Source of the DNA: Pseudisothecium myosuroides
Lineage: Eukaryota > Streptophyta > Bryopsida > Hypnales > Lembophyllaceae
Length of the DNA stretch: 64,000 nucleotides
Assembly (NCBI GenBank): GCA_951799445.1
Contig: OX637295.1
Location: 16,554,001 to 16,618,000, forward strand
Reading direction: 5' to 3'
Each line of letters opens with the position of its first letter. Position 1 is the stretch's first letter. The position numbers and the translations under genes were made by a program. The notes under the pieces are model-generated. The model had not been told where the DNA came from and made no database searches. It saw only the letters and a list, made by a program, of their open reading frames with translations. Of this stretch, positions 46,677 through 59,425 are shown one piece after another.

Positions 46677-48150
46677 AAACACACAATTCAAAAATTGATG
46701 TACTTCACGTGTAGCTATATATGTCTAGAACTTAATTACATTAAAAAAAAAATTAAAAACACCAAAATGAATTTTATATATTTTTTTAAAGAACTTTAAA
46801 AAAAAAATCATAGTAATGAAAAAATACTTAAAATATTTAAAAAAATTTAAAAAAATTTAAAAAAATAGTATAAAACATCATGGTGTAATTGATTTACTCC
46901 TTCAGCTCACATCAAAAGAAATTAAATAGAAAAAGCTCAAAAGTAATATACTTTGAGCTTTCAAGATGCTATTTTCAAAGTGTCACAAAAATTATACTAG
47001 ATTATTGGAGCTATATTTTTTTTGTAGTTTTAAAAACATTTAAAATCAATAACTCTGTGAAAATTCAAAAATTGACTTTCAAAATGTCCACGGGGCTTGC
47101 AATGTCTTATAAAGATTAATCCCTAAACTACCAAAGAGCCCATTTTGGGCTTTTTTAGAATTTGTGCAGGTTCTGTTGACTTTATAATTTGTAAGTTTGC
47201 ATTATATTAATAGGATACATGCTACTCATTGTAATCTTTGTGTAGATCTTTGTTTCATGTCATTCTAATAAATATTGCAAAAGTTAGAAGATTTTTTTTG
47301 ATTTCAATGTCAAATCACGCAGCAAAAAATAGATTCTAAAAGATTATTAATTAGTTTTTGGAAATTGTACAAAACTACAAATTGATACCTACTCAAAAAC
47401 ATTTGAACCATTCAATCTTGAATATTGAGGTAAAAGTTATGAGGAGTTTTTTTGCAGGCAGTGAAACTAGAAAAAATATATAAAAAAATATTTGCTTTCA
47501 ATTTTTCAATTTTTAAAATATAAATAAAAATGAAAGATATTAATTATTCAGGAGAAAATTCTCGCCATTAAGATTAACAATTTTCAATTTCTTGTCAAAT
47601 CTATTAGCACATTAGTTTTTTCTTTCAATCATTCAGTACCATCTTCCACTTTATAATGTTTTTAAAGATGCATATGAAAGCTTTTTTATTATAATTTTTT
47701 AAATATGTTTTCAATTCATTTTCCAACATATCAAGTATTAAAATGCACAAATTATAGGATATGACTGTACATGTTTTTTCCTAGAAATGTTGAAAGACAA
47801 AACTTCACCTTTAATTTCAAAGGGCTACAAAAACCTACATTTTGAAGTTCAGGCACATTGAACTTGCAATCAGTAGATATATTCATTTAAAGTTTTTGGT
47901 ACAATGTACTTGAACAAGTTATTAACCAAAGGATCCTACAGTTGGATTTGTTAAAAAATAAATATTGATGAAGATTCTAACCTTGCTTTGGGGGACAAGT
48001 CTCGGGACAAGTATTTTGAATTAGTTGTGGACCTCTAATAAGATGAAAGAACTAAAACTTCTCTTTAGTGCTAGTGGAATGATTTCCTTTTAGAATTTGT
48101 TCCCTCTTGCATTCAAAATTGTCAACAAAAGACCCATGCCGATGCCTTTG
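46677..48150. other. AT-rich gene-free DNA, possibly more decayed TTAA-element sequence
   Basis: TTAATCCCTAAACTACC at 47116 looks like a left end of the TTAA family, and text near 47930 (AGGATCCTACAGTTGGAT) resembles interior sequence of 28046-28972. No right end was identified. No coding signal. Confidence 0.4.
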
Positions 48151-48199
48151 GAGCATTGCCTAATTCAATCCATTTGACCTCTTGTAGACTTCTCGTCGG

Positions 48200-49110
48200 T
48201 ACTGTAGCGAGTTAACTAAGGGCCGACTTACATGTGAACCCGTGGGCAAAGAAAGCAACTGAAAGACAAGAACAATGCCACCAATGATTGGTAAGCGTGA
48301 AAGTAGGAGAGAAAGTTCCACCGATATCAGTGAAGAAAATACTCTGGAAGGAGCATAAAAGTGTTTTATGTATTTCAACATTGTTGACTGCTCCCACCCA
48401 CCGATACATGTAAGGAGGCCCTAAGAGATTGTTTCTTCAAGAAAGTTCTGCAGATCTTTGTTTGCCACTGGGGAGTGGACTACTGTAGTGGATGAGCATG
48501 ATGCCCAAGCTTACGGTGATATACTGATTACCGTATTTGTGCTCCTGCAAGAGTGTCGACTACCACATTTGCAATGAGACAATTTTTTCCTGCTCCAAGT
48601 TGCAGCAGGTTTTGAGGAGGAAAACACGTGAATGGGGAGAGTCAAGGAATTTGAAAACGGCTTTCCGTGATTGCATAGTCGTTGCAACCCACGGTTTTGG
48701 CTTTCAGCTGCGGCAGTGCGGCGGGCACTCCACCAGTCCACCATCCTCGGAATCTCGGATGTGCTGGTGGGCCAACTCGGCCAGGATCGTATTCATCAAT
48801 ATCCGAGGTTGCGAAATGCGAAGCACAGCTGGTTCAGTTGGAACAGTCGGTGGTTCTAGTTTTGCCAATTGGAAGTTTGGAACATGTCTCAGCTTCTCCC
48901 TCTTCTTTGGGACCGCTCAAATTTCTCTATTTTCAAGTAGCATCAATTATGGCCGAACCACCCGTAGTCGATCACTTAAGCAATTCCGTGCATGTTTTGG
49001 AGCAATACAAGGCAATGTAAATTTTCTACCATGTAGAAAGATAAAAATCACAGGGATTGCTAATGTTTTGATAATTTTATGCCTTGAATTAAAATTACTA
49101 TGAGTTCTGG
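48200..49110. other. GC-richer island with several long open frames, unidentified
   Basis: Distinctly less AT-rich than its flanks. On the plus strand three frames overlap: 48537-49103, 48671-48859 and 48682-49020. None begins a recognisable domain and none has convincing splice structure. Peptides such as MAEPPVVDHLSNSVHVLEQY in the third frame look protein-like but match nothing I know. It may be a decayed gene, a captured gene fragment or the exon of an unknown gene. Confidence 0.35.
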
Positions 49111-49169
49111 AAGACAAAAGTTGGCCTGAGTCCATATCCACCGTATAGAGTCTTCCAATTCTGATCATT

Positions 49170-50050
49170 CAAGAACTACTTTCCCGCTCATTACTTCCTA
49201 CTTTCTTTTGGGACATGTGTCATGACCTTATTAGTCCCAACCTTGAAAAAGAGAAAAAAAACATATTCCAAGCTTTGGTTGGAAATTTGTTACAGCCTTG
49301 GAAATAACTGCAGCCTACACATTGGGTATGGCTCTTTGATTGAGAATGGGTGGTTCTACTATACAAAAAATTGGTGATATTTGAATACTTTTGCACCTTT
49401 CAAAACTAGCGTTTTGGAACATAAATCCATTCATGCCCTATATTCTAGACCTTTATGCACAATTTTTGGCACCAGAAAGATGTCAATTTGAAAAAAATTA
49501 AATTTGTCCATTCTTGCTATTTATTTTTTAATTTTTTTAATGAAAAGAGAGCAAGTCCAAGTTTTTGTTTTTGTTTTGTTTTTTTAAAACAATAGGGAAT
49601 GTCCAAGAGTTTGTTTTTTGTTTTTTATAACACAAATGAAAAATAGCAGATATGCTACAAGAAGCTCTATCCATGTATTATTGGCTCGCTTTTTGAGTAA
49701 TAAAAATTCTATTCAAACTTCCTCTTATGTAGCTTCCATGGATGCAACAGCTTCTTTCCTTTTGAATTAGGATATAAGAGTTTTTCATTGCATTGGCCAA
49801 AAAAAGCCTAAAGTTGGTTGATAGGGAGTCATTGGACCCTAAACCAATTTTCCTTTCAAGTAATGGACACCTATGATGATTTTGGTCAAATGACCCTCAA
49901 TGAAAAGGAATCCATCTCATATTACACCCCATCTCATATCACCAAAATAAGCACTTTACACCATGCACTCATCTATACATGCCTATATAGATCGAAGTAT
50001 TGTTCTATACAAAAGTCTCATTGGAATTTGCCATAGGGCCTTAAATTGTA
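49170..50050. other. AT-rich intergenic DNA, nothing identified
   Basis: Contains T-rich simple sequence (49560-49630) and no credible open frame, RNA gene or terminal-repeat element. Confidence 0.55.
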
Positions 50051-50629
50051 TTTCCTCCGTCCCGAAATAAATCCAGGGTAATCTAAAAATGTCTAAATTA
50101 ACACATGAGTTGCTCCTATTTTAAAGGGATTGCATAGTTATTGCAGCTTCTACTAAAGCCTACTAGGTGTAAAAGAATGGAAGTCAACAGTGAAGTGGCA
50201 CATATTAAAAATAGATGGCGAAAGTGACAAATTTTTGCCCTTTAGGAACTGCTCCAGTGGTATTAATTTTGATCATTCTTCAAGCAACATTGACGCAATG
50301 ACGTCTATTGATGTCCTATGTATTCAATTTAGATAATGTCTTGTGATTCAACCCAAGGAAATTCTCAACAAGAGATTTATTAGTAGCAATTTTTGTATAG
50401 TTTTGGGATGAATTCTTTACCTTTGGTTGGTTAGAAGTTGTTTTTTGATTCCCTTGGTAGGGATTGAATTGCTATATAGTCTTTGGAACATGACATCTGC
50501 GTATTTTTTTGCTTCAGGGTAATCAAACTAGCTTCAATTGTTGTCCATCAAGTTGTAAAGATCCAATGTCAAATTTAATTTGGGACAAGTATATTTAGAA
50601 ATCCTGGATTTATTTTGGGATGGAGGGAG
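50051..50629. mobile_element. Long Stowaway-like element
   Basis: Starts TTTCCTCCGTCCCGAAATAA and ends TTATTTTGGGATGGAGGGAG, flanked by TA (50049-50050, 50630-50631). At 579 bp it is long for a Stowaway MITE; no transposase frame is present. Confidence 0.8.
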
Positions 50630-50689
50630 TATCCAATTGGGCCCTGAAAACAGATTCCAGCACACTCTATCAATCCTACAAACATCCAA

Positions 50690-51000
50690 ATTTCAATGGG
50701 CTATCAAAAATATTTAAAAACACCTTGAGAGAGTCTAGGTTCTCCAAAACACATTGAAAGAGTCTAGGTTTCCAAAAAAAACACTGAGAGGGGTCTGGGG
50801 GTCCAACCACATACTGAGAGGGGTCTGAGGTTCCAAATACATACTGAGAGGGTCCTATGGATTTCAAAACCAAATTGAGAGAGGGTTGGGGTTTCCAAGC
50901 ACAAACTGAAAGAATGGCTTGTGGGTTCCAAAACCAAGTTGAAAGGATTTGTGGGTTCCAAAAACCAAACTGAGAAGGACTGTGAGGTTCAAAAATTGGG
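50690..51000. repeat. Minisatellite, about 39-bp period, eight or so units
   Basis: Units of the form CACACTGAGAGGGTCTGGG followed by GTTCCAAA recur with substitutions. The period keeps one minus-strand frame open for about 128 codons with a 13-residue repeat (PSQYVFGTSD, PSQYVVGPPD). The frame has no ATG-initiated domain, so a protein product is unlikely but not excluded. Confidence 0.8.
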
Positions 51001-51004
51001 TGGA

Positions 51005-51564
51005 ATAAATGAGTTGTATTTGAGATCATTGTTCCAAAATAGTAATGAACAAGAAAGCCCAAGGCTATAACTTGTGGGACAAACCTAGTAATTAAAGGAA
51101 CAAGTCGAATTCCTTAATCAAGGATTGATTTAGGTTAAAGACGAAAAGAGCCAAAATCAAGCATATTTGAGCAATTGAGATGCCAAGACATAGCATATAC
51201 TTAAGAAAATTGATGAGTCCTATATCATCATTTTCTTTATTTAAGTAGCAAGCAATTAGGAGTTCTAGAAGTCAATAGATTGAGCCTCCAAAGTATCCCA
51301 AAGAAGAAAAAACAGAACCAAAAGAAAGAAGTGAAATAGAAATAGGTCGAAAAAGAGAAAGTGGAATTTGCAACTTCTGTATTTTATTGTAGAAGTCACT
51401 TAAGCAATTTACAAAATTCAAGAAAAACAACAAGAAGGAGCCAGACAAGTACTACAAGGCAATCACAATTATGGTAAAGGACAATGGAAACATGGTATCA
51501 ACAAAACTGAAGGTATGTGCCTAAATTGCCTTTCCGATAGTTGTTTCTTTTTGTAGGAATAGTA
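51005..51564. other. AT-rich gene-free stretch
   Basis: A-rich text with no gene, RNA gene or terminal-repeat element that I could recognise. Confidence 0.5.
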
Positions 51565-52299
51565 GGGTGATTGCAAGAAAGACTAGTACTATTTTGCATC
51601 ACACTTGAAGTGATGGAGTTGTCATATGCTATAACTTTTGAAGCATGAACCCAATTAACTTGAAATTTTTTATGGAGATGGCTAACTTGATACTATTCAA
51701 ATTCCTTATTTTTCAAAAAAATTCAAAAAACATTTTATATTTCAATTTCAATTTAGATAATTTGTCACACTTTGTGGTTTAGGGTTTTTTAGTACTAGGG
51801 AGTATCCAAAATTAATGATCTAGAGCTGAAATTTTTTGGTCTATTTCCATAGTAGGAAGTCATATTTCTACCAAAGAAAACTTTAAAATATTTTATTTTA
51901 TGTCCTCCACATGCATACAAATAGGGCTCCTTTGCGCAAGCATTTTAGAACATTGAAGATGGTTTTAAGATCATTATTTTGGTGAAATCTCTTCATCATA
52001 AAGTTCTTCCAAATTTTAGTTTAAAAAAAAATTATTTTCTTATTTTTTACAAATTGAAATGTGACAGTACCTATTTTCGTGAGATTTTGCTAGTTCATGA
52101 GACTTTTTTAGTTCTCATACTTAGATATTTTTTCTATGTTTTTTTTTGTTAGGGTACCTTCTTCTTAAAGGTGTATACATCAAAAATATTTTTCACATGT
52201 TTTAAATTTTTTTTTCTAATTATATAGTATTCCCCAAAAGAAAAGATGAGTATTGTGGAAAACGCTAAAAAACCCGGCCGGTCTTTCTTGCAATCATCC
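51565..52299. mobile_element. 735-bp element, GGGTGATTGCAAGAAA family
   Basis: Starts GGGTGATTGCAAGAAAGACT, ends GGTCTTTCTTGCAATCATCC. Flanks AGTA and AATA, three of four bases matching. After the left end ACTATTTTGCATCA is shared with the copy at 53172. Confidence 0.78.
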
Positions 52300-52680
52300 A
52301 ATAATTCAAATTAGAAGCTAGCCAGTTAAGTCGAAACTTTTTGTATTTATTAAAATTCAACTATGAATTTAAGAATACTTAGGTCATTTTTAGAGGATTC
52401 CAAAAACATATCAAACTTTAAAATTGGAAAGAAATTGAAGAAAATATTCATGGATGAAGTTCAATAGTTAAAGTGGTTAGTTTTGGGTGAAAATTAGTAA
52501 AAATCATCCAAAAAAATTCAAAAGAAAAAACTCAAAAATAAATATAATTCAAAAATAAAATCTCAAAAGAAAAGTCAATTTGGAATTGTAGGTGAATAGA
52601 AATATTAGATGAAGTTTTAAAGCACCAATTAGAGGCCAAACTTCATCCATCTATAACTTTTGATAAGAAAGTCCACTTAA

Positions 52681-52751
52681 CCCCTAAAGGACCATAAGGC
52701 CACCAAGTGGCTTTTGCAACATTGTTTTTTGCACCCCTAGTCCTTTAGTGG
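52681..52751. mobile_element. 71-bp TTAA-flanked mini-element
   Basis: CCCCTAAAGGACCATAAGGC at the left and CCTAGTCCTTTAGTGG at the right, with TTAA at 52677-52680 and 52752-52755. Its ends are the closest in the window to the consensus CCCCTAAAGGACC. Confidence 0.78.
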
Positions 52752-53171
52752 TTAAAGTATCTTAACATTTTAGAACCTAAATCTTAAGCTCTATAGTTTA
52801 GAATCATTAAAAATTTAAAAATAGCAAATAAAAATAAAAAATCTAGAATAGTAGTCATTGAATAGATGGTCAATGCAAATCTTGTGAAAAGAACTAAGAT
52901 ACAATTGAAATTTAATAACACTTAAAAAATCTTTAAAGAATTTCATAACTAATTTATACTTAGAAAATAGAGTAAAATAAAAAAATTCAAGATAGAATAG
53001 GATGAAGTTTGGTCTTCAATAAGTCTAGATTTGGATGAAAGTTGTAATCATCCTTCAAATTTTGGAAAAATTAAAACTTCAAAATCTAAAATCAACCTTA
53101 AACTAAATTTTTACAACAAAAGAACATTTGAACCAATAGGTCAGTAGGAAATGATGATTGGATGAAGTTTG

Positions 53172-53866
53172 GGGTGAATGCAAGAAACACTTGTACTATT
53201 TTGCATCACCTCTGCTTGCTAATTTGTTTTTTGGCCATAACTTTTGCATTTTGGCTCGAAATGACTCAAGATTTATGGATGAAGTACTTTTGACTATTAT
53301 ACACCTTGCCTAATTTTTTTGTAACTTTCAAAAATAATTTATCGTCCAAAAATAGCCCCCAAATTTATGTCACACTTGCCAATTTGGAGGGATTTAGTAC
53401 TATTTAGTACCCAAATAAACGAATTTTTAGCTGAAATTTGGAAGAAATGTTCTTCTAGTAGACTTGTAGCTATTATCCAAAGGAGTTCTAAAAATAATTA
53501 ATTGTATGTGGTGTGAAAGTCTACAAATGCGCTTCTTTCTGCTTGCATTTTGTAACATATAAAATATTATTTTGGAGTTTTTTGCAGTAAATGGCCAATT
53601 TTTATTTTGAGAAATTTTTATTTTCCTATTTTAAACTAATTAAATCATCAAAATATCCATTTTCTTGAGATTTGGCACTTTTCTCCTGCTTAGAGAATTT
53701 TTCTATGTATTTTCTTTGGTGGTTACCTTCATCCTAAAGGTATATACATTAGCTATATTTTTTCTGTTTTAAGAAAATTATTTTTCTAATTTTAAAGTAC
53801 TACAAAAAAAATCATGTATACTATTCAAAACACAACAAAATCTGCAGGTGTTTCTTGCATTCACCC
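53172..53866. mobile_element. 695-bp element, GGGTGATTGCAAGAAACAC family
   Basis: Starts GGGTGAATGCAAGAAACACT, ends AGGTGTTTCTTGCATTCACCC (last 20 shown as GGTGTTTCTTGCATTCACCC). Exact TTTG on both sides (53168-53171, 53867-53870). Confidence 0.85.
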
Positions 53867-53950
53867 TTTGCCAAAATGATTTAGAGGTAGAACTTCATCT
53901 ACTTGTAACTTTCGGTAGGGAAGTCTGATTACAAAGTATTTTAAAGTCAT

Positions 53951-54381
53951 TGCAAGAAACACTTAAAGCCACGTGTCAATCTCCAACATGTACACCACAA
54001 TTCCCTCATAACTTCAAAATGACTTATACACGATGCTGACGTGAATGTCCTTGTTAGCAACATTCAGACTGTATTGCAACTACATAATGACTCCATAATT
54101 AGATGACGAGGACGTCCATGTCAACAAAACTTCTTTAAAAATGGGCAGTTGCCCGGTCTTTTCCAAAAAATTCCTTCTCCACCTCATTAGCCATGTAGAC
54201 CTTGTAATTATTTTTTCATCCAAGGCCAAAATGGATGGTGATAATAGAATTGCAGTCATTTAGAGAATGACTTGTCCACTATGGCTTCAGGGCCCCTTAT
54301 CATTTTTAAGTCCTTTTTGTCAAGAATGACTATTTTAGAGTCATTCTTTGCAGTCATTTATACCCTCATTTTCTTGTAGTG
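53951..54381. mobile_element. CACTA element terminus with subterminal repeats
   Basis: The right end, read on the minus strand, is CACTACAAGAAAATGAGGGT, the standard plant CACTA (En/Spm) end. AATGACT-type subterminal repeats follow near 54350, 54328, 54267 and further in. No left CACTA end was found, so this is probably a truncated remnant. A partial TTGCAAGAAACAC end lies at about 53955. Confidence 0.65.
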
Positions 54382-57300
54382 CTTATACTATTTGTTGTAT
54401 TTTTTATTTTCAACCTTTCAAAACTTTTTGTACTACAAGTCACCTTTAATATTATTGGAAGTATGGAACATGAAATCTAGATGGTTGATTGGATTTCAGA
54501 TCTATTATTCTGACAATAGGTGTTGTTCATTATTGGATGGGAGGAGTGTTAGTATGTGAGTATAGAATCTATGAGCCCAAGAGCCTAGAAGTCTATATTA
54601 TAGACACCTTCTATGGTTATAGGTGTCTATGTTATGAGTACCTATGTAATACACTCTTTCCATATTATAGTGTACCTATATTATAGGTACATATATTATA
54701 GACACCTTCAAATGGTTGTGGTTACATACCTACAACTAGATTCAAGGCTCATAGGCTTATGTTTCTTTGCTCACATGCTAGCGTCATTGATTGGATGGCA
54801 AAGATGGATGACAATATTTAATTCTCCATTAAAGAAATAGTCCACATTAGCAGATTGGAGGCACTGTGAACGAGTACCAATACTATTGAGTCTTTCTGTA
54901 TAATCTGAAATACTATTTTGAGCCACATACTGCAATTTTTTCAAGAAAATGGAACCTCTATATTTCTATTTTTATTAACTATAAAATACAGTTGAAAATT
55001 TTATTTTAAAAACGGCCATTGCTGCCAACTAAGAGCAAAAAAAGAAGATCAAAGCCAAAACTAAAAAAACATTTTTAATTCAACATAAATTCAACCTAAA
55101 TATAGCACACTATAAGCCAATGCAAAACACACTTGGAACATGTTTTTTGAAATTCCTCTCTTGAAAAAATGTATGTCTATAAAAAGAGCTAGCCTACCAA
55201 ATCTAATGACGTAAATTTTCCAAAAAGGTATTTGATAGTACTAAAAAACACCAAAACTATATGTGTGATACATATTTGAAATTCAATCTGACCTATTGAA
55301 TTATTTTAAAAAAATTGAAATAATTCAAGTATATTTCTATTGCTTTAGGATACTTAGTTCTGAACTTCATGCATGTTCATTCAATCATTTTTGCAATATT
55401 CATGGCACAAATCAACATCTGATTGACAATATGATGCAAAGTGAACATATGTGTTTTGCAATCATTCTTTACTATTTTGGAAAGGGCATACAGGTCAAAT
55501 CACACTCAAATGTACCACAAAAGGGGTCAAACCCACTAAAATCTGCAATTTAATTTCGTTTTGGCCATTGTTTTTCAAAGCTAATCTATTAATTATAGGT
55601 AGTCTAGTCCTTTTTTACTAGTAATTCAAGTCATGTTAAGTTTAGTATTCTTTTGTTCATCAAAAATACAAAAAACTCTTTACTAAAGTTCCAATTGAAG
55701 TTTGGGTGTCAACCTATCAGGTTTTTCCATAGACAAAAAGGAGTCAAATTTCTAATGACTAATTATGAGATTGAATCCAAGAAAAATCATGTGTATATAA
55801 TCATATAATATTTTCTTAAAAAGGACTCATTTGTTGTAATTTGAATATTTTACTATTTTCTATAATAGTCAGAAGTAAAAACACGTAAGCGTCCTTTTCA
55901 ATATATAAAATAATCCAAATGATGATTGTATCAAAACAAAAAATGTATATATTATTCATGTCAAGGGCGCTATGTAATCCATTTTTGGAATTCAATGTTT
56001 TAAATAAGTTTTTAGAACAAATCAATAATTTGTCAATAATCAATTAATTAATTAAAAATTTACAATATTCTGTGTTTGAAATCTAATCACTAAAAATTCT
56101 TTCTAATAGTTGTATGCTTGTAAAGTATAAAAAATTTGGATAAAAATATCCTTTTAAAGTGTTGTATTATTAAAAAAATACTAAATTTAGCCTTAAAATT
56201 GGTGATTTATGCTATTTTAAGGGTTTTTTATATGAAATTTTTTCTCCAACTTATCAAAGGGACAAATTGCAATACTATTCATCCATAAATTTAAAAATAA
56301 AATAAAAACATCAAAGCAATTTAGAGCTTTAAGAGTTCAGAAAAGGACTCTAGTTCTGTCCTAGTAAAGTAATCCCAATGGTACCTTTGAGTGTGGTTTG
56401 ACCCATACAATGCTCTACAACTCTTCAAATCCTTACTTTATTGTATCTTCATCTGTTTTGGCTAATCCCTTTGGTATAGAATCTTCTTCATGTGTGTTTT
56501 TCAATAGAACATTATACAAGCCAATATAGGATCAATCTAAAATATAATTATTTGGAATTTTTCCACTTGCAAGAGAACCCAAATTGTAAATTGAAACTCC
56601 AACTAAGATTTATGGCCTGCGATTTTTGCGTATTTTACCCATATATGGACTTTGAGGGGCTTTTATGGATAGGGACTTGCCGTTTTTGGTCCACTCAACT
56701 ATGCAAACATCCATTTCACTGTAATTTTAATTGGTACAATGCAACCAAAACAATAGAACCAAGCAACATTTTTTGGTTCCGATTCTATTGTTTTGGTCAT
56801 GTTTTTTTTATAGTGATAGAATGTCAATACTCAAAAATCGTCAAGCATGTCCGTCAAGTGGTCGTGTCCAATAAAGTTGTGCAATAGTTTTCATCCAGTC
56901 TCTCCACCTTGATAATTAAATTACCCTTATCCCCTCCCAACAACCTCGACAATGAATACTCTATCCTAACAAATGCCAAGTTTGAATCCTAACATTGTAA
57001 CAAACATTTTGACATCCTAATGTGAAGTAATGCGGAAAACTCTTGTTTTGTGTTATGAGGCCTGTAACTGACCATATTGTGGCACTGTGAACAAGTAGGT
57101 AAAATGAAGAATATTTGTTTTTATAAAAAAATAAGTATCCTAAGTTTGACATTTTAAAATTAAATAACATTTGTCAATATTTTTTAAATTAATCTCAATA
57201 TGTGAATTTAAAAAAAATTAAAGCTCAATTTCATATGGGTTACAATGCATAGGACATATTGATGTAAATTTGGATGTACATACAAATGGTGCAATTGAAT

Positions 57301-57424
57301 TTTGAAAATTCATCATTGAATCCATTGATGGCTTTCAATCAATTATCATGGAATTTGATTTTAAAAGTTCACCAAATGTTCTAGAGTTTTATTTTTTGAA
57401 ATTGAAAATTGATACTCAAGATGG
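54382..57424. other. AT-rich gene-free DNA
   Basis: Notable only for a TATTATAGACACC/TAGGTAC simple repeat at about 54590-54710 and a hairpin at 56746-56797 (arms around CAAAACAATAGAACC). No open frame has a recognisable domain. The 56492-56887 frame is long for this composition but matches nothing I know. Confidence 0.5.
56746..56797. repeat. Short hairpin, about 18-bp arms
   Basis: CAAAACAATAGAACC at the left and its imperfect complement GGTTCCGATTCTATTGTTTT at the right with a short loop. Could be a minimal MITE. Confidence 0.6.
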
Positions 57425-57783
57425 AAACTCCTTTACTGTAAGTCCTTACTTATTAGACTAATATTTGTACCTATTGTTAAAATTAAATTCATATGATATC
57501 CTTTCTATACCTTAATAAAATGAGTTTGTTTGTTTGTTTGTTTTGTCCAAACTTTGTTATCAAGCTTAGGCTATGCTATTAGTCAAGTTTGTAGAAGTCT
57601 TTAACAATTTTCAATAGTATAATAAAACCGAGAAGTAATTTTATGACCTAATAATATCTCAGGCACTTTTCTTCTACAAGAAGTGACCAACATCTAATCA
57701 TCTATGGACAAAATGGTGGTACATGTTAAATCAACAAGTCTGTACACCTAACCTGTATAAACTACCTACTTCCTGAACCAAAT

Positions 57784-58146
57784 CTACATCACAAAGTTTA
57801 GACCCTACGATTTGGCAACAATTATCGTGCAATTATCGTTGTTTCATGGGTTTGTACCATAATCGCACTGACTCAGTGTATTTTTACGCACTGAATCAGT
57901 GCGAAAACAATGAATATCAATAGCATACGGTTTATGTATTTTAACTATATGATTGCTGTGCAGTTTTGACACAACAATTGTATAGTTAAAGTACATAAAC
58001 CGTATGCTATTGATATTCATTGTTTTCGCACTGATTCAGTGCGTAAAAACACTCTGAGTCAGTGCGATTATGGTACGAACCCATGAAACAACGATAACCG
58101 CACGATAATTGTTGCCAAATCGTAGGGTCTAAACTTTGTGATGTAG
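57784..58146. repeat. 363-bp near-perfect palindrome (fold-back element)
   Basis: CTACATCACAAAGTTTAGAC at the left is mirrored at 58127-58146, and the arms stay complementary almost to the centre near 57960. Mismatches are few. Nested within each arm is CACTGACTCAGTG, itself palindromic. It lies in the segment present only in copy B. No clear target duplication. Confidence 0.9.
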
Positions 58147-59425
58147 CTACTGATTTTGTATCAAATCTGTGCTTGCACACATAATATCAAAACTACTTAA
58201 CGTCTTAAAATCATTAACGGACTTTAGTAATAACCCTTGCAAAAGGGTGGCTATGATTTATGCGGCTCTATACATGCATTAATGGGCTGCATGGGTTGTC
58301 CAAGAACCCCCCAGGCTTGACTGACTGAGTTTGGGGAAGATGAGAGTACTAAAGCAACTCAACGACTAGAACTGGCTTTTTTCTCCTCTCTTGTAATTCC
58401 AAGCTAGCGTGCTGCCGTTAGTTTGCCATCTCCTGAGAGTTGCAGCTGTAGAAAGTTTGGTGTTGGAAAGTTTGGTTTCATTGGAAGCGGTAGAAACTGA
58501 TTAGTATGGAGCATTTACAAAATGTTGCTCAGAGCTCTATGGGTCCACAGGTTATAATGCTGTTTTGTCACTTGATTTAAATCGTCTTGCTTGTTTTAAG
58601 TTGGTAAATTTCTTATGAAGGCTATAACACACGATGTAGGCTACACACACCTCGCATGCGGTCACTAACCTCATACTTTGATGTTGGTTTCATTGTTTGC
58701 AGGTGAGGTCTACATCCTCTTGAAGTTTCCAATTTATTGTTGCAAGAGATGATTTGTACCTATTTTTTGCCTCCGTCATCTAAAAGGAGCTAATGTCGGT
58801 ACCAATACTCTATACTCAAGCTTTATGTACAACAACTCAAAATGTGTATTGGCATGACTCTTAAGTATACTCTCAAGGATACTAGATAATTGTGATTTGG
58901 ATCCTTTTTTAGCAAATACATAGACTTGATGTTTTAGCTATTTAACAATAGCAACAAATGGGACTTGCTGTTCTACTAAGTTTAAGGTGATGTTTACCTT
59001 AACTGCCTGAACTAGATAACTTACCGTTGTGATAGAAAGACTTGCAGTGTGATCAATATGGTCTAAACTTGATTATATGCTTTCCAAATGGCCATACAAC
59101 ATACAGATAGCTTGATTTAGTATGTTTTAAAGTTGATTAAATCCTATTGTTGATACATCTCATTGAGACGGGAAGATCAATTGGCACCCACACATTAGGA
59201 TGTGATGTACACCAAAGTATTGATTGCTATTGACTTAGATCAGCACAACAAAAGGACCAATGCAATACTGGAACTTGCATCGATTTTTACAGACTCAAAT
59301 GTTAGATGGATCATATAATTACTTTGGATAAATATCATTCACCAAAGTTGAGTTCAAAGACAATGGGATGAATCATAGACAAAATAAGAATCAAAATTGT
59401 GTCTTGAACTAACAGGGATGTTCCA
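58147..59425. other. Copy-B-specific segment with a possible gene 5' fragment
   Basis: Bases 58300-58560 are more GC-rich and leader-like. They include an ATG-led run MEHLQNVAQSSMGPQ at about 58508-58552 that ends at CAG|GTTATA, a possible donor. A T-rich tract and TTTGCAG acceptor follow near 58700. No further exon was found before ordinary AT-rich sequence. Could be a captured 5' gene fragment. Confidence 0.35.
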
